DNA from: Theropithecus gelada
Lineage: Eukaryota > Chordata > Mammalia > Primates > Cercopithecidae
Direction: 5' to 3'
DNA: 64,000 nucleotides
Assembly (NCBI RefSeq): GCF_003255815.1
Contig: NC_037689.1
Span: forward strand, 142,316,766 to 142,380,765
Part shown: in pieces, positions 35,500 through 47,577 of the stretch
How the letters are laid out: every line of letters starts with the position of its first letter
Position numbering within the stretch: position 1 is the first letter of the stretch
Made by a program: the position numbers and the translations under genes
The notes under the pieces: model-generated
Told to the model about the DNA's origin: nothing
Seen by the model: only the letters and a program-made list of their open reading frames with translations
Database searches by the model: none

Positions 35500-36470
35500 T
35501 TCTTCCCTCCAAATGACACCACTAGTTTTCCAGCAACGGTTCTTAAACATGCTGAAATGGCTTAAATGACAGACATGGGATTCAGAACATGGATAGGAAA
35601 GAAGTTTATCAAGATTCAGGAGGAAGTCAAAATATAATACAAAGAATTTAAGGAATACAATAAAATTTTATCAAAGCTGAAAGATGAAATTGCTATTTTA
35701 AGAAAGAACCAAATTGATCTGACAGAACTGAAAAACTTACTTCAAGAATTTCAGAGAAGAATTGCATGTATTAAGCAAAATGTATCAAGCTGAGGAAAGA
35801 ATCTCAGAGCTCAATAATTGCTTTTCTGGATGAACTCAGACAAAAATAAAGAAAAATAGATTAAAAAAATAAACAAAATTTGAGAAATACAGGATTATGG
35901 AGAGACCAAATCTATGACTCATATCCCTGAAAGAGAGAAAGAGAAAGCAAGTAACTTGGAATGCGTATTTCAGGATATTATCCATGAAATTTTTCACACC
36001 TTCATTAGAGAGGCCAACATTCAAATTCAGGAAATGAACAAAAATAATAATTTTAAAAAACCCTGTGATATTCTATGGAAGACAACCATTCTCAAGACAT
36101 ATAGTCATCAGATTCTCCAAGGAAGTCATGGAAGAAAAAATGTTAAAGGCAGCTAGAGAGAGGAAGCACGTAACCTACAAAGGGAACCCCATCAGGCTAA
36201 CAGAAGATCTTTCAGTAGAAACCTACAAACTGGAAGAGACTGGGAGCCTATATTCAGCATTCTTAAATGAATGCAATTCCAGCCAAGAATTTTATATACA
36301 GTCACAGTAAGCTTCATAAGCAAAGGAGAAATAAGACCCTGTTCAAACAGGATAAATAAATGTGAAGGGAATTTGTTACTACCATACCTACCATATAACG
36401 GTGTGCTAATTATGAAAATGAAAGACTATTACTGGCCATCACAGAAAACACACTAAAATACATAGACTAT
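35500..36470 (+). pseudogene. L1 ORF1 relic of element A
   Basis: ORF1p is the RNA-binding trimeric chaperone of L1. The remnant frames at 35914-36156 and 36065-36310 show a late coiled-coil segment and the RNA-recognition/C-terminal part (IRLTEDLSVE, then YKLEETGSLYSAF). Two frames are needed to read it, so a frameshift lies near 36110. In-frame stops cut the N-terminal coiled coil. Not functional. Confidence 0.7.
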
Positions 36471-36912
36471 TGTAACTATAAATCAACTACACAATTAACT
36501 CTGCAAAATAATCAGCTAACAACATGATGACAGGATCCAATCTGCAAATATCAATATTGACCTTGAATATAAACAGGCTAAATGCCTCAATTAAAAGGCA
36601 GAGTGGCAAACTGGATAGAGATGCAGGACCAAATGGTATGTTGTCTTCAAGAGAACTATCTCCCATGCAATGACAACCATAGGCTCAAACTAAAGGGATC
36701 AATAAAAATGTACTGATAAAATGGAAAAGAGAAAAACAGTTGTTACTCTAATTTCAGACAAACAGACTTTAAACTAACAGTGATCAAAACAGACAAATAA
36801 GAGTATTACATAATGCTAAAGGATTCAATTCCACCAAAAGACCTAACTATTCTATATATATTTGAACCCAAGTCAGGAGCACCTAGATTCATAAAGCAAG
36901 AACTAAGAAACC

Positions 36913-37211
36913 GCCAGGTGCCGTGGCGCGCACCTGTAATCCCAGCACTTTGGGAGGCTGAGGCAGGTGGATCACTTGAGGTCAGGAGCTGGAGACCAGC
37001 CTGGCCAACATGGTGAAACCCCGTCTCTACTAAACATACAAAAATGAGCCAGGCTTGGTGCCACATGCCTGTAATCCCAGATACTGGGGAGGCTGAGGCA
37101 AAAGAATTGCTTGAACCCGGGAGGCAGAGCTTGCAGTGAGCTAAGATCACGTCATCGCACTCCAGCCTGAGTGAAGAAGCGAGACTCCATCTCAAAATAA
37201 ATAAATAAATA
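36913..37211 (+). repeat. AluS, full length, inside L1 A
   Basis: From GCCAGGTGCCGTGGCGCG to the AAATAAATAAATAA tail. Target-site duplications are AAGAACTAAGAAAC (36898-36911) and AAGAACCTAAGAAAC (37212-37226). Confidence 0.95.
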
Positions 37212-37962
37212 AAGAACCTAAGAAACTAACAGAGAGACATAGGTAATGCCACAGTAACAGTAGGTAACTTCAACACACCATTGACAGCATTAGACAGATC
37301 ATAGGGGCAGGAAATGAATAAAGATATTTGAGTCCCGAACTCAAATCTAGAACAAATGGACATAACAGATATCTACAGCACTCTCCAACCAAAAACAACC
37401 GAATGTACATTAGTCTCATGTGTTCATGGCACATACTTCAAAATTGACTACATAACTGGACATAAAATAGTTCTCAGCAAATTAAAAAAAGTTATGCCAA
37501 CCACACTCTTAGACCACAATGCAATAAAAATAAAAATTAATACTAAGATGATCACTCAAAACCATATCACTAAATGACAATTTAACTACCTGCTCCTGAA
37601 TGATGTTTGGGTAAACAATGAAATTAAGAAAGAATTCAAGAAATTATTTGAAATGAATGAGAACAAAGATACAGCAGACCAGAATCCCTGAAACACAACT
37701 ACAGCAGTAAGAGGAAAGTTCACAGTGCTAAATGCCCACATAAAACAGTTAGAAATTCTCAAATTAGCAATCAGATGTCACACATAGAAGAACTAGAAAA
37801 GCAAGAGAAAACTAAACTCAAAATTAGCAGAAGACAAGAAATACACAAAATCAGCAGAGCTGAAGTACATGAAATTGACATGCACAAAAAACATACAAAA
37901 GCTCAATGTCACCAGAAGTTGGTTCTTAGAAGGAATAAGATTGATAGAATGCTAGCTGGATT

Positions 37963-37966
<4 letters not shown>

Positions 37967-37993
<27 letters not shown>
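37967..37993 (+). repeat. (GA)n microsatellite
   Basis: A GAGAGAGAGACAGAGAGAG run inside L1 A ORF2. Confidence 0.85.
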
Positions 37994-39464
37994 GTTTCAA
38001 ACAATCAGAAAAGACAATAAGGACTTTACCACTGACTGCAGAGAAATTAAAAAAAAAAAATACTGAGGTTGGGGGAGGAGTGAAGAAAGATGGTTGAATA
38101 GAAGGCTCCATTGATGGTGCCCCCAGCAAGGATGCTAATTTAATAACTATCTAGACAAAAGGCCACCTTCATGAGAACCAAAAATCAGGTGAGAATTCAA
38201 AGTATCTGGTTTGATATTTATATAGCTTAAAGAGGCAGAAGAAAACAATCTTAAATTACAAACACCACTCTCCCCACCATCCCTGGTAGTGGATGTGCAG
38301 TGAGGAGAGAGAATCTGTGCACTTGGGAGATACAGAGAGTGGCAATTGTGACACGCTGCATTGAACTCAATGCTGCTCTGTTATAGCAGAAAGCAAAACC
38401 AGACCAAACTCAGCTGATGCCTGTCCATAGAGGAGGTATTTAAACCAGCCCTAGGTTGAGGGGAATCACCCACCCCAACAGTTGGAATTTGAGTTCTGCA
38501 AAGCCTCCCCACTTCAGGCTGGAGTGCTATGGGTCCCTAAATAAACATGAAAGACAGCCACGACTACTGCAATTAGTAGGGGAGTCCTAGTGCTGAACTG
38601 GGCTCAGAACCAGTAGATGGGTGAGCCACGCAACCCACTGAGACACCAGCCAGAGCTGCCAAAGGAAGTCTGGTGCCACCCTTCACTTAAACACAGGCTG
38701 CATATCTTGCAGCTCCCAGAGTCCCCTTCCTTTCACTTGAGGAGAGGAGAGGAAATTGTGGGAAGAACATTGTCTTACATCTTAGATACCAGCTCGGTCG
38801 AAGCAGGATAGGGCATTTGTCAGAGACATGACATGCCCTTTCCAGGAACAAGCACCCAGATAACATTTCTAGACATACCTTAGGTCAGAAGGGAGCCTGC
38901 TGCCTTGAAGGGAAGAACCCAGTCTTGGCAGGATTTATCACCTGCTAACTGAACAGCCCTTGGGCCCTGAATAGCCAGCAGTAATACCCAGGTACTACAC
39001 GATGGGTCTTGGGTGAGACTCTGAGACTTGCTGGCTTCAAGTGAGATTCAGTACATTCCTAATTGTGGTGGCTATGGAGAGAGACTTCTGCGTGAGAAAA
39101 GTGAAAAGTAAAGGGGACTTTGTCTTTCACAATAGTTACAAGCTCTGTCAGAGTGGGATAGAGCACCTGGCAGGCTTTGGGGGTCCCCAATTACAGGATT
39201 TGGCTTTTAAATGATATTTCTGGACCTGCCCTATGCCAGATGGGAGCCCACTGCTCTGAAGGGTGACTCCAAGGCAAGGCAGCATTCTTCCCAAGTTGAC
39301 TTAAGAAAGTCCTTGTGCCTTAAAGAAACATTGGCAATAACCTGGCAGTACTCCCCATGGGCCTGTAGTGGCTACAGTGTGAAGCAACTCTGCCTGTAAA
39401 AAGGGGAGGGAAGAGCAGTAAGGACTTCACTTCATGGACTGAGTCCCAGCTCAGTAATAGTACA

Positions 39465-39507
39465 ATAAAACAAAACAAAACAAAACAAAACAAAACAAAA
39501 CAAAAAC
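39465..39507 (+). repeat. (CAAAA)n microsatellite
   Basis: About eight CAAAA units in the L1 B 5' UTR; the reverse strand gives a spurious hydrophobic frame. Confidence 0.92.
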
Positions 39508-41566
39508 AGGTAAGCTTCAAAGATCTTTGACCCCAGTCCCGGACTCCCAGTGGCACCTCTCTACTTGCCTGGGACCTGGGGAAATTTATGCCCTGAAGAA
39601 AAAGAAACAAGCCTGACTGCCACCTACTGATTAGAATTGAAACATTTCTTAAAACACAATATACCAAAACCTATGATACAGGGAAAGCAGTAATAAGAGG
39701 AAAATTTGTAGCTATAAATGAGATCAAAAAATGAGAAAAATTTCAAATGAATAACGTAATGATGCATCTTGTAGAACTAGAAAAGCAAGAGCAAACCAAA
39801 TCAAAAATTAGTAGAAAAAAATAATAAATATCAAAGCATAAATAAAATTGAAATGGAAAGTAATACAAAACATTAGCAAAACTAAATGTTGGCTTTTTGA
39901 AAAGTTAAATAAAATTAACAAACTTTTAGCACAACTAATAAAAAAAGAGAAGACACAAACATATAAAATCAGAGATGAGAAAGAAGACATTATAATTCAT
40001 ACTGCAGATATTCAAAGGATCATTAGGTGACTACTATGAAATACTACATGCCAATAAATTGGAAAATCTAGAAGAAATAAACAAATTCCTAGATACATAT
40101 AACCTACCAATATTGAACCGTGAATAAATACAAAATCTGAACAGACCAACAATAAGAAATTAGATTGAAGCCATAAAAAAATAAAATAGTCTGCCAGCAG
40201 AGAAAAACCTGGGACCCGATGGCTTCACTGCTGAATTCTACCAAATATTTAGAGAAGAACTAATACCTATGTCACCCAAATTATGCAAAATACAGAGGAG
40301 GAGGGAACAGTTCCAAACTCATTCTACAAGGCCAATATTACCCTGATAGCAAAACCAAAGACATATTAAAAAAGGAAAACTATGGGTCAATATCATTGAT
40401 AAATATTTACATAAAAATAATCAATAAAATACTAGCAAATAAAATTTGACAACACGTCAAAAACATCATTCATCATAATCAAGTGGTATTCATCCCAGGG
40501 ATACAAAGGTGGTTCAACATGGGCAAATCAATTAATGTGATACATCATACCAACAGAATGAAGGGAAAAATCTATATGATAGTTCCAGTTTATGCTGTAA
40601 AAACATTTGATAAAAGTAAACATCCCTTCATGATAAAAGACCTTTAAAAACCTGGAAATGAAAGAAACAAAATGCAACAGAATTAAAACTTCTTGGTAAT
40701 ACTCCACAAACACGGGCAACCAAAGTAAAAATGGACAAACGGGATCACATCAAGTTAAAAAGCTCTGCACAGCAAAGGATACAACCAACAAAGTGGAGAC
40801 AACACATGGAATGGGAAAAAATATTTACAAAGTAGCTATCTGAAAAGGAATTAATAACCAGAATATATGAGGAGCTCAAACAGCTCTATAGGAAAAAAAA
40901 ATCAAATAATCCGATCAAAGTACAAGGAAAATATTTGAACATACAACTTCTCAAAAGAAGAAAAACAAACGGCATGCAATAACAAATTCTGCTGAAGATG
41001 TGTTGGAAAGGGAACCTCATTCACTGTTGCAGGAAATGTAAATTAGTATGACCACTATGGAGAACAATTTGGAGGTTCCTCAAAAATCTAAAAATAGAGT
41101 TAATAGAGTTATCACATGATCCAGCAATCCCACTGCTGGGTATATATCCAAAAAAAGAAAAAGAAATCACTATGTTGAAGAGATATCTGCACTATCATGT
41201 TTACTGCAGCACTATTCATAGTAGCCAAGATTTGGAAACAATCTAAGTTTCTATAAACAGATGACTAAAGAAAATTTGGCACTTATAAACAATGGAGTAC
41301 TATTCACCTAGAAAAAAATGAGATCCTGTCAATGGCAACAACATGGATAGAATATGAGGTCATTATGTTTAATGAAATAAGCCAGACACAGAAAGACAAG
41401 TATGATGTGTTCTCACTTATTTGTCGGAGCTAAAAATTCAAACAATTGAAGCCATGGATATCGAGAATACAAAGATGGTTACCAGAGACTAGAAATAGTA
41501 ATCCATGGGCTGTGATGGAAGGGAGGAGTGTTGATGGGTAAAAAACATAGTTGTAAAGAAAAAATT

Positions 41567-43274
41567 GGTTACTGTAGCCTTGTAGTATAGTTTGAAGTCA
41601 GGTAGCGTGATGCCTCCAGCTTTGTTCTTTTGACTTAGCATTGTCTTGGAGATGCGGGCTCCTTTTTGGTTCCATATGAACTTTAAAGCAGTTTTTTCCA
41701 ATTCTGTGAAGAAACTCATTGGTAGCTTGATGGGGATGGCATTGAATCTATAAATTACCTTGGGCAGTATGGCCATTTTCACGATATTGATTCTTCCTAT
41801 CCATGAGCATGGTACGTTCTTCCATTTGTTTATGTCCTCTTTTATTTCACTGAGCAGTGGTTTGTAGTTCTCCTTGAAGAGGTCCTTTACCAAAACAGAG
41901 ATATAGACCAATGGAACAGAACAGAGCCCTCAGAAATCATACCACACATCTACAGCCATCTGATCTTTGATAAACCTGAGAAAAATAAGAAATGGGGAAA
42001 GGATTCCCTATTTAATAAATGGTGCTGGGAAAATTGGCTAGCCATAAGTAGAAAGCTGAAACTGGATCCTTTCCTTACTCCTTATACGAAAATCAATTCA
42101 AGATGGATTAGAGACTTAAATGTTACACCTAATACCATAAAAACCCTAGAAGAAAACCTAGGTAATACCATTCAGGACATAGCATGGGCAAGGACTTCAT
42201 GTCTAAAACACCAAAAGCAACGGCAACAAAAGCCAAAACTGACAAATAGGATCTAATTAAACTAAAGAGCTTCTGCACAGCAAAAGAAACTACCATCAGA
42301 GTGAACAGGCAACCTACAGAACGGGAGAAAATTTTTGCAAACTACTCATCTGACAAAGGGCTAATATCCAGAACCTACAAAGAACTCAATCAAATTTACA
42401 AGAAAAAAACAAACAACCCCATCAAAAAGTGGGCAAAGGATATGAACAGACATTTCTCAAAAGAGGACATTCATACAGCCAACAGACACATGAAAAAATG
42501 CTCATCATCACTGGCCATCAGAGAAATGCAAATCAAAACCACAATGAGATACCATCTCACACCAGTTAGAATGGCAATCATTAAAAAGTCAGGAAACAAC
42601 AGGTGCTGGAGAGGATGTGGAGAAATAGGAACACTTTTACACTGTTGGTGGGATTGTAAACTAGTTCAGCCATTATGGAAAACAGTATGGCAATTCCTCA
42701 AGGATCTAGAACTAGATGTACCATATGACCCAGCCATCCCATTACTGGGGATATACCCAAAGGATTATAAATCATGCTGCTATAAAGACACATGCACACG
42801 TATGTTTATTGCGGCACTATTCACAATAGCAAAGACTTGGAATCAACCCAAATGTCCATCAGTGACAGACTGGATTAAGAAAATGTGGCACATACACAGC
42901 ATGGAATACTATGCAGCCATAAAAAAGGATGAGTTTGTGTCCTTTGTAGGGACATGGATGCAGCTGGAAACCATCATTCTTAGCAAACTATCACAAGAAC
43001 AGAAAACCAAACACCGCATGTTCTCACTCATAGGTGGGAACTGAACAATGAGATCACTTGGACTCGGGAAGGGGAACATCACACACCGGGGCCTATCATG
43101 GGGATGGGGGAGGGGGGAGGGATTGCATTGGGAGTTATACCTGATGTAAATGATGAGTTGATGGGTGCTGACGAGTTGATGGGTGCAGCACACCAACATG
43201 GCACAAGTATACATATGTAACAAACCTGCACGTTATGCACATGTACCCTAGAACTTAAAGTATAATTAAAAAAA
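41567..43274 (+). mobile_element. L1PA 'C' with 5' inversion (twin priming)
   Basis: A young L1 inserted in the 3' UTR of L1 B. 41567-41890 is antisense ORF2 (minus-strand text starts before the segment GGCTACAGTAACC). 41891-43274 is sense ORF2 C-terminus, 3' UTR and A-tail. About 20 nt of L1 are missing at the switch point. The duplication AAAGAAAAAATT occurs at 41555-41566 and 43275-43286. Confidence 0.92.
42301..43044 (+). pseudogene. L1 ORF2 C-terminal 247 codons, still open (element C)
   Basis: This frame covers the end of the L1 ORF2 protein, including the cysteine-rich motif CWRGCGEIGTLLHCWWDC near residues 100-117, and stops at the natural ORF2 stop (43042-43044). ORF2p normally supplies endonuclease and reverse transcriptase. 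Neither domain is here because the copy is 5'-truncated and inverted, so the peptide has no enzymatic capacity. The retained frame shows youth, not selection. Confidence 0.85.
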
Positions 43275-43510
43275 AAAGAAAAAATTCGACCTAGTCTTTG
43301 CTAGAACTAAATGATGACTATAATAATAAATAATTTAATTGTTCATTTTAAAATGAGTATAAGTATATAATTTGATTGGATAAATGGTTGAGGTGATGCA
43401 TACCTATTTACCCCAATGTTAATATCATGCATTGCATGTTTGTATCAAGATATCTCATGTAACCCATAAATGTATATACCTACAAAAATTAAAAAATATT
43501 AAAAGTAATA

Positions 43511-45960
43511 CAAAAAAAAACCTTCAAGGGGTATTGTGGAAACCTCTATACAAACAAATTAGAAAACCTATAAGAAATCAGTAAATGTACAACCTCCCAA
43601 TATTGATCCAGGAAGAAGTTTAAAACCTGAGCAGTAATAATAAGTTCTCAAATTGATGCAGTAATAAAAAGCTTACCAACCAGAAGCAGCCCTGGACCAG
43701 ATAGATTAACAGCCAAATTCTATCAGATGTATAAATAAGACTTGTTAGCATTCCTATTAAAACTATTCCAAAAAAAATTAGGATAAGGGTTTTCTCCTTA
43801 ACTCATTCAATGAGGCCAGTTTCTTTCTGATACCAAAACCTGGCAGACACACACACACACAAAGAAAACTTCTGGGCAATATTCTTGCTGAACACAGAAG
43901 CAAAAATTCTCAACAAAGCCCTACCAAACCACATCCAGCAGCACACAAAAAAGCTAATCCACCACAGTCAAGTAGGCTTTGTCTCTGAGATTCAAGGCTG
44001 ATTCAACATATGCAGATCAGTAAGTCACATACACAGAATTAAAAACAAACAAACAAACAAAAACAAACACCTATCTCAAAAGATGCAAAAAAGGCTTTTG
44101 ATAAAATTAAACATTCCCTCATGTCCTTCAATAAACTAGGTATTGAAAGACCATGTCTCAAAATAATAAGAACCATCTATGACAAACCCACAGCCAATAT
44201 TGTACTGAATGGGTAAAAGCTGGAAGCATTCTCCTTGAAAATCAGAACAAGACAAGGATGCCCACTCTCACCATTCCTATTGAATATAGTACTGGAACTT
44301 CTGGTCAGAGCAATCAGGCAAGAGAAATAGATAAAAATCATCCAAATAGAAAGACAGGAAGTCAAGCTATCTCTATATGTACATAGATATAATTTTATAT
44401 GTAAAAATTTCAGTAGTCTGTGCTCATAAACACCTAGATCTGTAAACAATTTCAGCAAAGTTTCAGGCTACAAAATAAACCTACAAAATTCAGTATCATT
44501 TCTGTACACCAACAACATCCAAGCTGAGTGTCAAATAAAAAAATAAATCTTATTTTACATTATCCAAAAAATAAAATAAAATAAACCCTAAGAATACAGC
44601 CTACCAGGGAGGCGAAGAATGTCAACATGAGAATTACAAAATACTGTTGAAAGAAATCATACATGACACAAACAAGCGGAAAATCATTTCATGTTCATGC
44701 ATAGGAAAAATACTGTTAAAATGGCCATATTGCCTGATGCAATTTACACATTCAATGTTATTTCTGTCAAACTACCAATGGCATTTTTCACAGAAGAAGA
44801 AGATAACTACTCTAAAATTCATATGGAACCAAAAGAGAGACCACATAGTCAATATAATCTTAAGCAAAAGAAACAAAACTGGAGGCATCACATTATCTGG
44901 CTTAAAACTATACTACTAGGCTAAAGTAAACAAAACAGCATGGTACTGGTACAAGAACAGACACATAGACCAATGGAATAGAATAGACATTCCAGAGATA
45001 ATGCTACACACCTGAAAGCATCTGACTTTTGACAAAGTCAACAAAAATGAGAAATGGGGAAAGGACTACCAATTCAATAAATGGTTCAGGAGTAACTGGC
45101 TAGCCATATGCAGAAGACTGAAATTGGACCCCTTCCTTATACCATATAAAAATTAACTCAAGATGGATTGCAGACTTAAATTTAACATTTAAAACTATAT
45201 AAACCATGAACAATGACCTAGGAAAATCATTCTAGACATAAGCCCTGGCAAAAATTTTATGATGAAGGCTCCAAAAGCAATTGCAACAAAAACAAAAATT
45301 GACAATTGGAATCTAATTAAAATAAAGAGCTTCTGCACAGCAAGAGAAACTATCATCAGAGTAACCAGACAACCTAGAAAATGGGAGAAATTATTTGCGA
45401 AGTATGCTTTGGACAAAGATCTAATATGAAGAATCTATTAAGAAATTTAAACAAATTGACAAGCAAAAAACAGACAACCCCACTAAAAAGTGGGCAAAAT
45501 ACATGAACAAACATTTTCAAAAGAGGACTTACACATGGCCAACAAGCATATGAAAAAATGCCCAACATCATTAATCATTAGAGGAATACAAATCAAAGCC
45601 AAAATGAAATACTATCTCACAACAGTCAGAATGGCTATTATTAAAAAGTCAATAAATAAAAGATGCTAATAAGGTTGCGGAAGAAAGGGAAGGCTTATAC
45701 ACCACTGGAGGAAATGTGAATTAGTTCAGCCACTGTGGAAATTAGTTTGGAGATACCTCAAAGACCTAAAAACAGAACTACCATTCTACCTAGAAAACCC
45801 ATTACTGAGCATATACCCAAAGGAATATATATCATTCTACCATAAAGACACATACATGCATATGTTCACTACAGCACTATTCACCATGGCAAACACATGG
45901 AATCAACCTAAATGCCCATAACAGTACACTGGATAAAGGAAACATGGTACATAGACATAA
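43511..45960 (+). pseudogene. L1 ORF2 relic of element A, second part
   Basis: It continues ORF2 after the L1 B insertion: the segment after CAGCCCTGGACCAGATAG is the reverse-transcriptase start region, with frames at 44647-44919, 44691-44924 and 45481-45630 covering later parts. (CA)n at 43850 and (AAAC)n at 44045-44072 have expanded inside it. Stops and frameshifts are frequent; non-functional. Confidence 0.72.
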
Positions 45961-46310
45961 TGGTATATGTAGCCATGGAAAAATGAGATAATTTCCTTTG
46001 GAGTAACATGGAACAGAATATATGGAGTAATATAGGAATAGAAAATTAAATTATGCATGTTCTCACTTATAAGTGGGAACTAAACATTGAGCACAAATGA
46101 ACACAAAAAGGGAAACAATAGACACCAGGGCCTACTTGAGGGTTCAGGGTAGGAGGATGGTGAGGACTGAAAAACTATCATATATTGGGTAATATGCTTA
46201 TTAGCTGGGTGACAAAACAATCTGTATACCAAACCCCCATGACACATAATTTACCTATATAAAAAACCTGCACATGTACCCTGAATCTAAAATAAAAGTT
46301 AAAAACATGT

Positions 46311-46686
46311 GTATGGTTATATTTAAGATGTTTGTTATATATTAATGAATTTGCCAAAGTGTGTTACCAATCCCCACACCAATGATCACTGTTCCATCTC
46401 AGACTCTTGTATGGGATTTTCAATTTTTTGAACTATTCTAATCCTGTCAAGTCAACTCACAAAACAGTAAATATTGGTTACATGTATGCTAAGTCATGAG
46501 AATATGGATAGAAATAACAAAATGCTTATTCTAATAGGAAAACAAAGGTAGTAGGCTTGCCTCTTCTTGGCTCCTCAGCGTCTTCCATTGATCTAACCCT
46601 TAGCTGTATTAAAACATTGAATAATTTTTTCTCTTATCTTATGAATTCAATTTTTCAGTGAATAAAACATAACTTATTATGCCTGT
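46311..46686. other. Unassigned spacer
   Basis: No clear repeat; one weak antisense L1-like patch near 46345-46420. Confidence 0.35.
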
Positions 46687-46699
46687 AAAACAGAAAACC

Positions 46700-47146
46700 C
46701 TTATGTTTATCAGTAGTTTGCTCCATTTTGATGCTGAGTACTTATTCCATAGTAAAGGATTAACACAGTTTCTTTATCCTTTCACCAGCTGATGGACTTT
46801 GGGTTGTTTCTAGTTTGGGTTTATTATGAATAAAGCTGATATCAATATTTGTGCACAAATCTTTGCTGGTGTATCTCAAAAAGATTATGCTAAGTGAAAC
46901 AATTCAGACATAAAAGACTATGTATTGTCTAATTTTATTTATATGTTATGGAAGACACAAAGTATAGTGACAGATATCTGATCAGTGACAAAGGAACACA
47001 AAGAAATTTTATGAGTGATAGAAATACTCTATATATTGATTTTGGTGGTTGCTACATGCCTATGTTCATTTGCCAAAACTCATCAAATTGTGCACTTAAA
47101 GTTGGTTAAAAAATTATGTAATTTTACCTTAATAAAACTGACCAAA
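46700..47146 (+). repeat. Old L1M 3' end with 5' inversion
   Basis: 46700-46868 is antisense L1 (reverse of a segment with GGAATAAGTACTCAG). 46869-47146 is sense L1 3' UTR (TCTCAAAAAGATTATGCTAAG to AATAAAACTGACC). The break is at adjoining L1 positions. Imperfect duplications are AAAACAGAAAAC (46687-46698) and AAAACAGACAAAAAC (47147-47161). A decayed twin-priming product. Confidence 0.7.
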
Positions 47147-47349
47147 AAAACAGACAAAAACTAATTGGCAAAGATAGTACAGTATTAACCTATCAACTGC
47201 CCCATAATTTGCAAAACTGGCTCTCGCACTGATGTTAGTTTATTCTATTATACAGAGAAGTGTTAGTTCCTCCTCTTCATTGTCTTAATACCTACTTCCC
47301 TTTCAGGGTTTTATTTTGTCAACTGTGAATGGAAAATAACGTGGTTGCT

Positions 47350-47577
47350 GAGCCATACATTTCTTTATGTCCTTTAACTACAGAAAGATGCAGCTGAAGC
47401 TTTCAAAATAGTGTTTATAATGACTACATTCTAAATCAAGGATGATTCTAATTCCCAGTCTCCATCTGGCGGGACTGAAGGGGATGCTTTTATTTCTTCA
47501 GTTGCAGAGTGTTTATGGCTGTATCCACAGTGCTTATCATAGTAGGCATTCCACAAATATTTATTGACTAAAGAAAA
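47350..47577 (+). repeat. L2-like LINE 3' fragment
   Basis: GGCTGTATCCACAGTGC, then TCATAGTAGGCATTCCACAAAT and TATTTATTGACTAAAG match the L2 3' end. The left edge is unsure. Confidence 0.55.

Larger units (their letters stand above)
36524..38050 (+). pseudogene. L1 ORF2 relic of element A, first part
   Basis: It starts at an ATG-rich region (36524) and carries pieces of the endonuclease domain. At 37356-37577 an ATECTLVS/IDYITGHK-like segment and an LDHNAIKIKI stretch remain; the latter matches the SDH region of the endonuclease, with S changed to L. The open frames are at most about 80 codons. An Alu splits it at 36913, and L1 'B' ends it at about 38063; ORF2 sequence resumes at 43511. Confidence 0.7.
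38063..43510 (+). repeat. Sense L1 'B' inserted in L1 A; internally deleted
   Basis: Parts are 38063-41566 and 43287-43510. It has its own 5' UTR start (GAAGAAAGATGGTTGAATAG at about 38085) of a different family from L1 A. The 5' UTR has degenerate ~300-350-bp tandem units (38730-39430). It jumps at about 39645 straight into mid ORF2, so ORF1 and the ORF2 N-terminus are gone. A second jump near 40690 removes much of the reverse transcriptase. The 3' UTR is split by the L1PA at 41567-43274 and ends with CCCATAAATGTATATACC (43460-43480). Confidence 0.78.
34115..46310 (+). repeat. Near full-length sense L1 'A' (L1PB/L1MA grade), host of nested inserts
   Basis: It comprises 34115-38062 and 43511-46310. 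The 5' UTR starts near TCAGCTAAGATGGCCAAC (34128) and holds a decayed, once CpG-rich stretch at 34800-35200. ORF1 relics (about 35500-36470), ORF2 relics (from 36524) and a 3' end CTGAATCTAAAATAAAAG follow. ORF2 breaks off at ACTGACTGCAGAGAAATT (38033-38048) and resumes at 43511, across the inserted L1 'B'. Removing the Alu (36913-37211) and L1 'B' leaves about 6.4 kb, a normal full length. All frames are broken. Confidence 0.82.

Noticed and set aside
36806..37195. 129-codon minus-strand frame
   Set aside because: Antisense Alu translation, a very common false protein.
39320..39667. 115-codon minus frame with a Phe/Cys/Val/Leu repeat
   Set aside because: Produced by the (CAAAA)n microsatellite.
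42301..43044. 247-codon open frame as a candidate gene
   Set aside because: It is the C-terminal end of L1 ORF2 in a truncated and inverted copy.
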